Assembly (NCBI GenBank): GCA_025351875.1
Contig: JANXVA010000289.1
Span: 1-37,050, forward strand
Reading direction: 5' to 3'
Source: Myxococcales bacterium
GTDB lineage: Bacteria > Myxococcota_A > Polyangia > Polyangiales > Polyangiaceae
Length of the DNA: 37,050 nt
Positions 1 to 7,045 of this stretch are shown here, piece by piece; positions within the stretch are counted from its first letter, which is position 1; every line of letters begins with the position of its first letter. A program made the position numbers and the translations under genes. Below the pieces are notes generated by a model. It ran no database searches, was not told the DNA's origin, and was given only the letters and a program-made list of their open reading frames with translations.

Positions 1-169
1 TCCGCTCGTGCAGCTCGCGCTCGAAATCAGCGAACGATCGAGGGCCTGTCTTCGACCTCATTCCCTCAGTTTCGAGGAACTCGCGCAGCTTCTCCAGAGG
101 CGTCGACTCCGCTTCCTTCAGGTCACGCGTGGCCGCTCGCGGGGCCGCCACTCGGCTCGGGCTCTTCAT
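1..169 (-). CDS. 5' end of an unidentified minus-strand gene, cut by the window edge
   Basis: This 56-codon open frame is too short for the ORF track. It begins at an ATG (169-167) and runs off the left edge without a stop. The peptide reads like real protein, with charged helical segments such as LEKLREFLETEG and RSFADFERELHER, whereas the plus-strand frame opposite is Arg/Ser-rich shadow. An in-frame TAA lies about 30 nt upstream, so the ATG is a plausible start, although I see no clear Shine-Dalgarno. The 'FADFERELHER' segment reminds me of the N-terminus of ISKra4-type transposases. That is recollection, not a verified match. It diverges from the J-domain gene that follows. Confidence 0.5.
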   Translation of the reverse strand, partial: MKSPSRVAAPRAATRDLKEAESTPLEKLREFLETEGMRSKTGPRSFADFERELHER

Positions 170-256
170 GCCGCGAGCAACGCCGCGCAGATCGCCTTAA
201 TTCCCAGGCTTCACCCGTCACGATCGGATCTCCACCCTGACCGGAGGCATAGTGAA

Positions 257-562
257 GTGCCTCCGCCATCCGGCGCTCCCAGCGCGTCCGTTCCACCGCC
301 CTCTCATCAGCCGCGGAGAGGTAGCGTGTTTCCTACGTCGCCCCCGTCGAGGCCTTCGCTGCGGCCCCCCAAGGATCTTCACGAGCACGAGGCGCTCGTT
401 CTCCGCATGAAAGGACTGTCCTGGCCGCCGACCTTCGACCAGCTGAACGCGGCGCGGCGCGAGTTCGCCCTTCTGATGCATCCCGACAAGGGAGTGGAGA
501 TGCCTGGTCTCGCCGCGCTCAACGACGGGTGCGATCGCCTCAAGGCGCGGCTCGGCGGCTAG
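257..562 (+). CDS. Small J-domain-like protein with proline-rich N-terminus
   Basis: A 101-residue protein. The first ~50 residues are Pro/Ser-rich and probably disordered. The C-terminal ~50 carry the core of a J-domain, with helix II ending in the diagnostic HPD within MHPDKG, followed by a short helix III (LAALNDGCDRLKARL). J-domains stimulate the ATPase of DnaK/Hsp70, and HPD is the essential tripeptide. I chose GTG 257 because GGAGG lies about ten bases upstream; the tracked start at 8 would add an N-terminus with no coding character that overlaps the divergent gene. Helix I is short and there is no zinc-finger or C-terminal DnaJ region, so it would be a class III J-protein or a degenerate domain. 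It lies 18 nt upstream of the GTPase gene. Confidence 0.6.
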   Translation: MPPPSGAPSASVPPPSHQPRRGSVFPTSPPSRPSLRPPKDLHEHEALVLRMKGLSWPPTFDQLNAARREFALLMHPDKGVEMPGLAALNDGCDRLKARLGG

Positions 563-580
563 TCGCGTAGACTTCTCGCG

Positions 581-1555
581 ATGGCCGACACGATCCCGGT
601 GACGGTGTTGACCGGCTTCCTCGGCGCCGGAAAGACGACGCTCCTGAACCGGTGGCTCGCGGAGTACCCACGCGGGGACGTCGCGGTCGTCGTGAACGAG
701 CACGGCGAGGCGGGGATCGACGGCGAGCTCCTCGCGGCGCGCGTGCGGACACTGGTCGAGATCACGGGAGGCTGCGTTTGCTGCACGACGCAGAACGATC
801 TGGTGCGGACGCTCGGGGAGCTAGCGTTCCGGCAGCCGCCGTTCACCAGGATCTTCGTCGAGACGTCGGGGGCAGCGTCACCCGCGGGTGTCCTCCGTGC
901 GATTGCCCGCGCGCAGACGGAGCCGCCCCTCGTGCTGGATGGTGTCGTCACCGTCGTCGACGCGACACGCTCGAGCGTGCTCGAGGAGCACGAGCTCGCG
1001 GTCGAGCAAGTCGGCTATGCCGACGTGATCGTGCTCACGAGGGCCGACGCGTGCGATGCCGAGGCCCTCTCTCGCGCGGAGCACGCGGTCGCCCTCTGGA
1101 ACGGCGCCGCGGTGATCTGTGGCGCCGCGCGCGGCGAGCTCACGGGGGCAGAGGGCGATACGCTCCTTGCTCTCCTCGGGCGTCGTCAGGCCGACTTGCC
1201 GTCGCCGCGTCCTGTCCCGGCGACTCCCGCGAGCCACGCGTACGAGTCCGTGTCGCTGCAGCTCGACGGCGAGGTCTGCGGTGAGCGCTTCGCCGAGTTC
1301 GTCGAGACCGAGCTCGGGCGGTTCGCGGGCCGGCTGCTCCGGACGAAGGGCATCCTTGCCGTCGAGGGCGTCGAGGCGCGGATGATCCTTCAAGGCGTGG
1401 CCGATCTCGTCGAGCTCACGTTCGGCGACGTGTGGGGCGACGCGCGTCCCACGTCGCGCCTCGTCGTGGTCGGTTTCGGGCTCGATCGCCACGCGCTCAC
1501 CGAGGCGTTCGCGCGCTGTGCGGCGCCCGCCGTCGCGCCGAGCTCGCCGCCGTAA
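581..1555 (+). CDS. CobW/G3E-family P-loop GTPase (metallochaperone-like)
   Basis: A 324-residue cytoplasmic protein of the G3E GTPase class (CobW, YjiA, ZNG1), which use GTP to hand metal ions to target proteins. Visible features are the Walker A GFLGAGKTT near residue 12, the family metal-binding CxCC as GGCVCC near residue 66, a Walker-B-like VVTVVDA near 124, the invariant-type ETSG/A segment, and a guanine-specificity-like TRAD near 153. The C-terminal third fits the CobW_C domain (FAGRLLRTKG). No His-rich linker is present, so zinc specificity cannot be inferred. The ATG start has no strong SD. The preceding J-domain gene ends 18 nt upstream, so the two may be cotranscribed. The metal and the client are unknown. 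Confidence 0.88.
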   Translation: MADTIPVTVLTGFLGAGKTTLLNRWLAEYPRGDVAVVVNEHGEAGIDGELLAARVRTLVEITGGCVCCTTQNDLVRTLGELAFRQPPFTRIFVETSGAASPAGVLRAIARAQTEPPLVLDGVVTVVDATRSSVLEEHELAVEQVGYADVIVLTRADACDAEALSRAEHAVALWNGAAVICGAARGELTGAEGDTLLALLGRRQADLPSPRPVPATPASHAYESVSLQLDGEVCGERFAEFVETELGRFAGRLLRTKGILAVEGVEARMILQGVADLVELTFGDVWGDARPTSRLVVVGFGLDRHALTEAFARCAAPAVAPSSPP

Positions 1556-1625
1556 GTGCGGGCCGTTGCGTTCGCGTTCTCGCCGACGCAAACGCAACGC
1601 CTCGTGGTTACAATGTGTTCATCGA

Positions 1626-2654
1626 ATGTGGAGAGCGCGCGGGGGAACACAGCTTGCGGTCATCGCGTGCGCGCTCGCCGCGGCCGCGATCGGGCACGTC
1701 GCGTGCGGCGGCGTGAAGCCAGTGCCGCGTCCGCCGCCAGCCGCCGTGGCGGTCGCCTCCGTAGCGCCTTCGGCTCCGGATGCATCCGCGCCGGCAGAGG
1801 GCGACGCCGGCAACGCTTCGCGCGCGACGCGACTCGTTGAACGTCTTTTTCTCGGAGAATCGATCACGGTCGACCTGGCGGCGCTCGACGAGCGCGAGCG
1901 CGAGGACTTCGCGGCCCTGGTCGACGCGCAGCTGGTCGCCGCTCCGGCGATGATGCCCATCCGGCCGGTGCTCGGCGCTCTCGCTCGCGCGTGGAGCCGG
2001 CGGGCCGAGGCGATCGTGGCGAGGTATCTGGTGCACCAGGACCATGCGCTCGCCGAGCACGCGCGGCTCATCGTGCGCGCGAACGGGCTCTCCTCCGCGG
2101 CCGTTGCCATCGCGGTGCTGCCGAAGGATCCCGACCCGGACGCCCGAGCGAACGTCGCAGACGCCGCGAGTCGTGCGCCCGACGCGAGCGTCGCCTCGCT
2201 CGAGCACCTCTGTCGTTCGATCCCCGCGGGCTCGGACGCCGACTGGACGTGCACGGCCGCGCTCACCCGTCTTGGCAGCGCGACCGCACGCGCGGCGCTC
2301 GCCGCGAAGACGCGAGCGAGCTGCGCGACCGCTCGGCCGTCGGAGGTGATCGCGAGGTTCACGTGGCTCGCTGCGGAGGTCGGCACGCGCGCCCCCTGGC
2401 GCGAGCTCGGCGAGCAGATTCGCAACACCCGCGCGATGCCGATCGTTCTCTGCGTCGACAACTTCGATGCACGCAGCGACAGCGGCTGCAAGACCGTGGG
2501 CCACTACGCGCCGATCGGGGATGCGTTCCTCCGCGAGGTGGTCGGGCTCTACGGCCTGAAGGTCTCGTTCGCGCTGGACGGGAACGCCAAGACGTTCACG
2601 AGCGCGCAGCGGGCGGAGGTCCTTCGTCTCCTCTCGGCACCGTCTTCGCCGTAG
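1626..2654 (+). CDS. Predicted lipoprotein, helical, unknown function
   Basis: A 342-residue protein starting at ATG 1626. A basic N-terminus is followed by a hydrophobic stretch ending in a lipobox-like GHVAC, so it is probably lipidated at Cys ~26. An Ala/Pro/Asp-rich linker of ~40 residues follows. The rest is Ala/Arg-rich helical sequence that could form HEAT-like or TPR-like repeats, for example blocks around ALARAWSRRAEAIVARYL and the DPDARANVADAASRAP segment. The C-terminal ~90 residues contain two Cys (LCVDN, SGCKT) and look like a separate small domain. I do not recognise the family. The ORF track starts at 1518 inside the GTPase gene, but that extension is shadow sequence. The stop lies just before the clpP remnant. 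Confidence 0.68.
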   Translation: MWRARGGTQLAVIACALAAAAIGHVACGGVKPVPRPPPAAVAVASVAPSAPDASAPAEGDAGNASRATRLVERLFLGESITVDLAALDEREREDFAALVDAQLVAAPAMMPIRPVLGALARAWSRRAEAIVARYLVHQDHALAEHARLIVRANGLSSAAVAIAVLPKDPDPDARANVADAASRAPDASVASLEHLCRSIPAGSDADWTCTAALTRLGSATARAALAAKTRASCATARPSEVIARFTWLAAEVGTRAPWRELGEQIRNTRAMPIVLCVDNFDARSDSGCKTVGHYAPIGDAFLREVVGLYGLKVSFALDGNAKTFTSAQRAEVLRLLSAPSSP

Positions 2655-2663
2655 CGCGAAGAG

Positions 2664-2810
2664 TCACGGCGCCGGAAGATCGCCGAGATGCTCGACGATG
2701 CGGTGCACGAGCCCGTAGGCGCACGCCTCCTTCGCGTTCATCCAGAAGTTCTTCCCGGTGTCGCGCGCGATCGTCTCGTAGTCCTGTCCCGTCGCGCGAG
2801 CGAACGTGCG
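2664..2810 (-). pseudogene. clpP: 3' fragment of a ClpP-type protease gene
   Basis: On the minus strand a frame ending in TGA (2666-2664) reads FARATGQDYETIARDTGKNF, then WMNAKEACAYGLVHRIVEH. This is the C-terminal signature of ClpP: the TGQ...I..DT.R/KDF.M.A.EA..YGL(V/I) segment after the catalytic Asp region. No ClpP sequence lies upstream: past about 2810 the opposite strand becomes a dehydrogenase, and the Ser and His active-site regions are missing. The preserved piece covers only the last ~50 residues, so it cannot make a protease. It is too short for the ORF track. Confidence 0.72.
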
Positions 2811-3128
2811 CGCGCTGGGGGCCGACCACGTCATCGACAAGTCGAGCGGAGATCTCTGGCGGCAGGCCGAGCGCCATTCTCCGCGCGGCTACGACGTCGT
2901 GCTGGACGCGAACGGCGTCGAGACTCGCGGAGGGAGCTTCAGCCACCTCGCGCCTACGGGGCGACTCGTCGTCTACGGGTTCGCGACGATGATGTCGCGC
3001 GGCAAGGACCGACCGAGCTGGCCCAAGCTCGCGGTCGACTGGCTGCGGACGCCGCGCTTCGGTCCGCTCTCGATGACCAACGAGAACAAGAGCGTCATGA
3101 CGTTCAATCTCTCGTACCTCTTCGCCGC
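2803..3128 (+). pseudogene. Internal fragment of a zinc-type (MDR) alcohol dehydrogenase/quinone reductase gene
   Basis: The plus frame reads VRALGADHVIDKSSGD, then GYDVVLDANGVE, GRLVVYGFATM, WLRTPRFGPLSMTNENKSV and FNLSYLF. This is the second half of the Rossmann domain and the adjoining segment of medium-chain dehydrogenase/reductases of the synaptic-vesicle VAT-1/quinone oxidoreductase type. The N-terminal catalytic domain and the GxGxxG motif are absent because the sequence starts abruptly at the clpP junction. The usual C-terminal end is also missing: after LSYLF the sequence becomes Ser/Arg-rich and unrelated. The frame has no stop and continues into the next gene, so a 262-residue chimeric ORF exists, but it lacks the parts needed for activity. 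Confidence 0.75.
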
Positions 3129-3240
3129 GCTGAGCCGGTCTTCGACGGATGCGAGTGCCGAGCGGGGCCCAAGACCTCTCGGCGTGGCGTGTCTCTTCCT
3201 CGAGTCCGTCGTCCGCGTCCGGACGACCCTGGAGGAAGCC

Positions 3241-3594
3241 ATGCTCGAGATTTTTCGTAACGGCGGCGTGGGAATGTACCCGACCGCGCTCTTCGGTCTC
3301 CTCTTGCTCGCGGTCGCGGCCCGGTACGCGGTCCGCCCCGAGAGCCGATGGATTCCGCTCCAGATCTCGCTGGCGATCGTGACGCTCACGGTCGGAGCGA
3401 CCAGCTTCGTGAGCGGTCTCATCGCGACGACGACCCATCTCGAGGAGATCGGTGATCGCGCCGGCATCATCGGAGCCGTCGGGTTCGGCGAGTCGCTGAA
3501 CAACGTGGCGCTCGCGCTCGCGCTCGTCGCCATCGCCGCCATGGCCACCACCGTGGGGGTGGCGCGAGGGACGCGACAGCAAGCCGAAGCCTGA
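3241..3594 (+). CDS. Small inner-membrane protein (MotA/TolQ/ExbB-like N-terminus)
   Basis: A 117-residue protein with three predicted transmembrane segments, about residues 10-32 (MYPTALFGLLLLAVAARYAV), 42-62 and 76-100. The opening MLEIFRNGGVGMYPTALFG resembles small myxobacterial membrane proteins with a MotA/TolQ/ExbB-type first helix. No partner TolR/ExbD gene is adjacent. ATG 3241 is chosen because GGAGG lies five bases upstream, and because the longer tracked ORF from 2806 is a dehydrogenase remnant read through in the same frame. The function is unknown. Confidence 0.7.
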   Translation: MLEIFRNGGVGMYPTALFGLLLLAVAARYAVRPESRWIPLQISLAIVTLTVGATSFVSGLIATTTHLEEIGDRAGIIGAVGFGESLNNVALALALVAIAAMATTVGVARGTRQQAEA

Positions 3595-3637
3595 GCCGCC
3601 TCGTCTTCACGGCGCGGATCATGCTCTGCTGTGGGCC

Positions 3638-4288
3638 ATGCGAGCGTCTATCGTCGGAACAGCCTTGTTTTGTGGGCTCTTCGTGTGGGGCGCAGCGTGC
3701 GGTGGGACATCGTCCACCGCGACAGAAGTGTCCGATTCCGGCACACCCGGCACGGATGCGAGCCCGCTCGTGGACGCAGCCAGCCTGACCGACGCGGCCG
3801 ACGGCAGCACGCCGAACGACGCCAACGTCGCGTGCACCGACTGCGTGACCGGCACGCTGAGCTGGGGTGACAATGGCGGCCTCGTCGCCTTCCGGGACGA
3901 GAGCGCGCTCGCGACGTGCAGGGATTTTCAGCGCAAGCGCTCGGCGCCGAGCGACGGCGGGTCGTTCTCGTGCGCCACGCAGCTCGGCGCGTGCGACGCG
4001 GGTCCCGTCGCGGTCGGGGAGGTCGAGCGCGCGCTCGCGCACCCGGACGTCGTCGCCGCGTTCGCGGCCGTGACGACCCCGGTCTTCGGCGTGGACAGTC
4101 GCCCCGTCGACGGCACCGTGTTCGAGATCACGCGGAACGGGAAATCGATCGACGTCGGCAGCGACTGCGGCGCGTCGTCCGCGCCGGCGTGCGTCCCGGT
4201 CCCGCCCGGCGTGGCCGCGCTCGCCGCCGTGCTGAAGTCGCTCGACGCGCAGGAGCTCGCGAAGCCGGCCTGCGACGCCTTCGACTAG
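3638..4288 (+). CDS. Predicted lipoprotein, unknown function
   Basis: A 216-residue protein with a signal peptide (FCGLFVWGA) and a lipobox ending WGAAC near residue 21. A ~45-residue Asp/Ala/Thr/Ser-rich linker ([17 protein letters not shown]) follows, as is typical of myxobacterial surface lipoproteins. The folded remainder has eight or so Cys, including a CTDC pair, suggesting disulfides outside the cytoplasm. I recognise no catalytic motif. Its TAG stop shares the bases CTAG with the stop of the convergent FKBP-cyclophilin gene. Confidence 0.72.
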   Translation: MRASIVGTALFCGLFVWGAACGGTSSTATEVSDSGTPGTDASPLVDAASLTDAADGSTPNDANVACTDCVTGTLSWGDNGGLVAFRDESALATCRDFQRKRSAPSDGGSFSCATQLGACDAGPVAVGEVERALAHPDVVAAFAAVTTPVFGVDSRPVDGTVFEITRNGKSIDVGSDCGASSAPACVPVPPGVAALAAVLKSLDAQELAKPACDAFD

Positions 4289-5445
4289 GGCCTGGCGGCG
4301 CGCGAGATCTTGATGCCCTTGATGGTGACCGGCGTCGTCGGCTTGTCGGACCCGTCCTTGGGCACGCTCGCGATGTCGCGGACGATCTTGGTGGGCGCGC
4401 ACTCGCCGAAGATGGTGTACCCGGCGTCGAGGTTCGGTGCGGGCTCGTCCGTGATGAAGAACTGCGCGCCGTTGGTGTTCGCGCCGCGGTTCGCCATGCA
4501 CAAGAGGCCTGCGCGATCGTGCTTGGCGCCCTCCCAGATCTCGTCCTTGATCACGTAGCCGGGCTCGCCCGTGCCGTTGCCCTTCGGGTCGCCGCCCTGG
4601 ATCATGAAGCCCTTGATGACGCGATGGAACGAGGTTCCGTCGTAGGCGGGCTTCGTCACCCACTTGCCGCTCGCCGGGTCCTTCCACGTGCGCTCGCCGG
4701 TGGCGAGGCCGATGAAGTTCGCGACCGTGACGGGCGCCTTGTCGTCGAAGAGCTTGCACTCGATCGCGCCCATCGACGTGTCGATCTTCGCGACGAGCGC
4801 GCCGGTGCCCTTCACGTTCTTCGTGGCGTCTGCGAGCGTCCACTTCCCGGCGAGCGGGTCGTCGGCGCCCTCCTTCGCTGCGCTCGGCGCCGCGGCGCCC
4901 TTGGTGACCGCGAGCAGCTCGATCTCGAAGACCAGCGTTGCGTTCGCGGGGATGACCGGCGGATGTCCGCGCTCGCCGTAGCCGAGGCTCGCGGGCACGG
5001 TGAGCTTGCGCTTCCCGCCGACCTTCATCCCGGGCACGCCCTGGTCCCATCCCTTGATGACCTGCTGAGCGCCAATCTTGAAATCGAACGGCTTGTCGTG
5101 CTTCTTCGAGCTGTCGAACTCGGCGCCGTTCGTGAGCGTGCCCCTGTAATGGACCGTCACCTTGTCGCCGACGGCCGCCTCGTCGCCGCTCCCGACGGCG
5201 AGGTCCTCGATGCCGAGCTTGCCGTCCGCGGCCGCGGACGACGCGGTGGTCGTGCCGGCGTCCGTGCCGGGCGGCGCCACGTCGTTGCCGCGGATCGCGG
5301 CAAACGCGCCGAGCGCGACGACGGCGCCGATCACCACGATCGCCGTCCAGGGCGTCTCTCCGGGCTTCGGCTTCGGCTGCTCGGTCGCCGTTGCGCTCGC
5401 GGGCTTGGGGTCGGACTTGCTGGCTTCGCGCGGTTTCTTGTTCAC
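4285..5445 (-). CDS. Membrane-anchored FKBP-cyclophilin fusion peptidyl-prolyl isomerase
   Basis: A 386-residue protein joining two unrelated prolyl-isomerase folds. A Lys/Pro-rich N-terminus is followed by one transmembrane segment (about 33-51) and a linker. The FKBP domain (about 78-182) shows [18 protein letters not shown], the [20 protein letters not shown] core and an LGYGERG loop. The cyclophilin domain (about 216-380) shows [14 protein letters not shown] (catalytic-type Arg275, Gln283) and NGAQFFI. Both active sites look intact. The topology suggests that the catalytic domains face the periplasm, where they would assist folding of exported proteins. GTG 5445 removes an implausible Arg-rich extension in the tracked ORF; no strong SD is visible for it. 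The gene converges on the lipoprotein gene with a shared CTAG. Confidence 0.88.
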   Translation of the reverse strand: MNKKPREASKSDPKPASATATEQPKPKPGETPWTAIVVIGAVVALGAFAAIRGNDVAPPGTDAGTTTASSAAADGKLGIEDLAVGSGDEAAVGDKVTVHYRGTLTNGAEFDSSKKHDKPFDFKIGAQQVIKGWDQGVPGMKVGGKRKLTVPASLGYGERGHPPVIPANATLVFEIELLAVTKGAAAPSAAKEGADDPLAGKWTLADATKNVKGTGALVAKIDTSMGAIECKLFDDKAPVTVANFIGLATGERTWKDPASGKWVTKPAYDGTSFHRVIKGFMIQGGDPKGNGTGEPGYVIKDEIWEGAKHDRAGLLCMANRGANTNGAQFFITDEPAPNLDAGYTIFGECAPTKIVRDIASVPKDGSDKPTTPVTIKGIKISRAARP

Positions 5446-5541
5446 GGCGCCAGTAGAGGCGGCGCGCGCACGTATGTAAATACCGACGCGCTGGGCTAGG
5501 GCGTGTGCGACGCGCACGACACGTGCCTCGCGAACGTTGCC

Positions 5542-7035
5542 CTAGGTCGTCGCGCGTCTCCGCCGGCGAATGACGCACGCGAGCGCGAGCCCGAAAAGGG
5601 CGGCGAAGGACGCCGCGCCGCCTCGCTGCGGAGTCGTCGTGCAGGCGCAGCCGGACGAATCGCTCGCGTCACCCGCGCCGCCGCCGGGAGTCGCAGTACC
5701 CGCGTCGGCGCTCGAGCCAGGTCCGCCGGAGTCAGCCCCCGCGTCGCCGGCCCCCGGTCCCGGACCGACGCCGCCATCGGGGGGTGTGGTGCCCCCGGGC
5801 GGAGTCGTCGTCGTACAATCGCCGAGAGAAGCCTGGAGCGCCCCGAGGTCGTACGAGCCGCTCCGCGCGCGCGCACAGTAGTCGTCACTGACGTCGGCGC
5901 GAGCCACCGCCTTGGCGAGGAGCGCTTCGAGTCCACCCTTCTTCCGCAGGTCGCCGAGGAGCGGTGCCTGGTACCAGCCGGAGAAATCCGTGTCGAGCAC
6001 GTTCTCGAGGTTGGTGGTCTTCGTCATCGTCGCCCCGTCGCGAATGCGCAGCGCGGACGCGAGGACGTTTCCGTTCGCCTCGCCGCTCGTCGTGGCGAAG
6101 CGAAAGTCGACGCCGGCGGTCGCGATGAGCGTGTTGAAGAGGACCTTCGTGTCCTTCGATCGGTTCAGATAGATACCGACATCGGAGCACTGCACGATGA
6201 TGTTGTTGCGCATCGTGCCGTTCGTCTGTTCGACGTCGCACGGCGTGCCTCCATTGAAGGCGGGGGCGCAGTACTGAGGCGCCGTCCCGCCACCGCCGAA
6301 GGAGAGGCCGATGCGTGTGCCTCCCGACGTGTCGTTCCTCGTGCACATGACGAGGTTGCGCTCGTAGACGCCGTTCTTCCCGCCGCCCTTCATGAACGAC
6401 TGGTAGCTGACGTTGTCACCTCCGTTCTTGTGAGCGTCGTAGATGGTGTTCGCGCGCACGACCCAGCCGTCGACCGTGTCGATGTTCAACTTCGTGACCG
6501 GATTCGACGTCTGCCTCGAGTGCGTGTCGAAGACCTCGTTGCCCTCGACGAGTCCTCCGTTCGGCTGCACGTACGCGCCGGCGGGGCCTACGGCGTCGGC
6601 GTTCACCTTGAGCTGCGCGTTGAAGTCGACGATGCGGTTTGCGCGCAAGACGAAGCCCGTCGCCTTGCCCGTCACGTGGAAGGCGTGCTCGCAGTTCGAG
6701 TCGTCGGCGCAGACGCCGTGGACGTCGAGTCCCTCGAAGCGCCAGCTCGGGCCGGTGACGTGGAAGCCCTCGACGGCGTCGAACTCGATCTTCGCAGCGA
6801 GAGCGGTCGCGGCGCGAACGACCACCGGCGCCGCGGGTGTACCCGCCGCGCTGCACGTGGGGGAGCTCGTGAAGTGATAGGTGCCGGGCGCGAGGACGAT
6901 CTCGTCTCCCGCCGCGGCCGCTGCGATCGCGGACGTGAGCGAAGGAACATCCGTCACGTTGACCGTTCGGGCACGGGCCGGTCCGGCTGCGAGCAGGACG
7001 AGGAGCGACGGTGCGATCGCGCGGTGGAGACGCAT
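5542..7035 (-). CDS. Secreted parallel beta-helix protein with MYXO-CTERM tail
   Basis: A 497-residue protein. The signal peptide ends ARA near residue 22. The body (about 25-380) has the pattern of right-handed parallel beta-helices of the chondroitinase-B/pectate-lyase type: an opening SLTSAIAAAAAGDEIVLAPGTY (quoted in part), then recurring turns such as FEGLDVHG, LRANRIVDFNA, GLVEGNEVFDTH, VRANTIYDAH and MRNNIIVQCSDVGIYLNRS. A ~70-residue Pro/Gly/Asp linker precedes a C-terminal tail with a Cys patch (SGCACTTTP), a hydrophobic helix and RRRRR. That is the MYXO-CTERM sorting layout, so it is probably surface-anchored. A lyase or glycan-binding role is likely but no substrate can be assigned. 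It starts 10 nt after the transporter gene ends, so the two are probably an operon. Confidence 0.8.
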   Translation of the reverse strand: MRLHRAIAPSLLVLLAAGPARARTVNVTDVPSLTSAIAAAAAGDEIVLAPGTYHFTSSPTCSAAGTPAAPVVVRAATALAAKIEFDAVEGFHVTGPSWRFEGLDVHGVCADDSNCEHAFHVTGKATGFVLRANRIVDFNAQLKVNADAVGPAGAYVQPNGGLVEGNEVFDTHSRQTSNPVTKLNIDTVDGWVVRANTIYDAHKNGGDNVSYQSFMKGGGKNGVYERNLVMCTRNDTSGGTRIGLSFGGGGTAPQYCAPAFNGGTPCDVEQTNGTMRNNIIVQCSDVGIYLNRSKDTKVLFNTLIATAGVDFRFATTSGEANGNVLASALRIRDGATMTKTTNLENVLDTDFSGWYQAPLLGDLRKKGGLEALLAKAVARADVSDDYCARARSGSYDLGALQASLGDCTTTTPPGGTTPPDGGVGPGPGAGDAGADSGGPGSSADAGTATPGGGAGDASDSSGCACTTTPQRGGAASFAALFGLALACVIRRRRRATT

Positions 7036-7045
7036 GAGGCCGACG

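Noticed and set aside
3467-5578. 703-aa minus-strand ORF
   Set aside because: Arg-rich shadow of the FKBP-cyclophilin gene and neighbours in a different frame; no recognisable motif.
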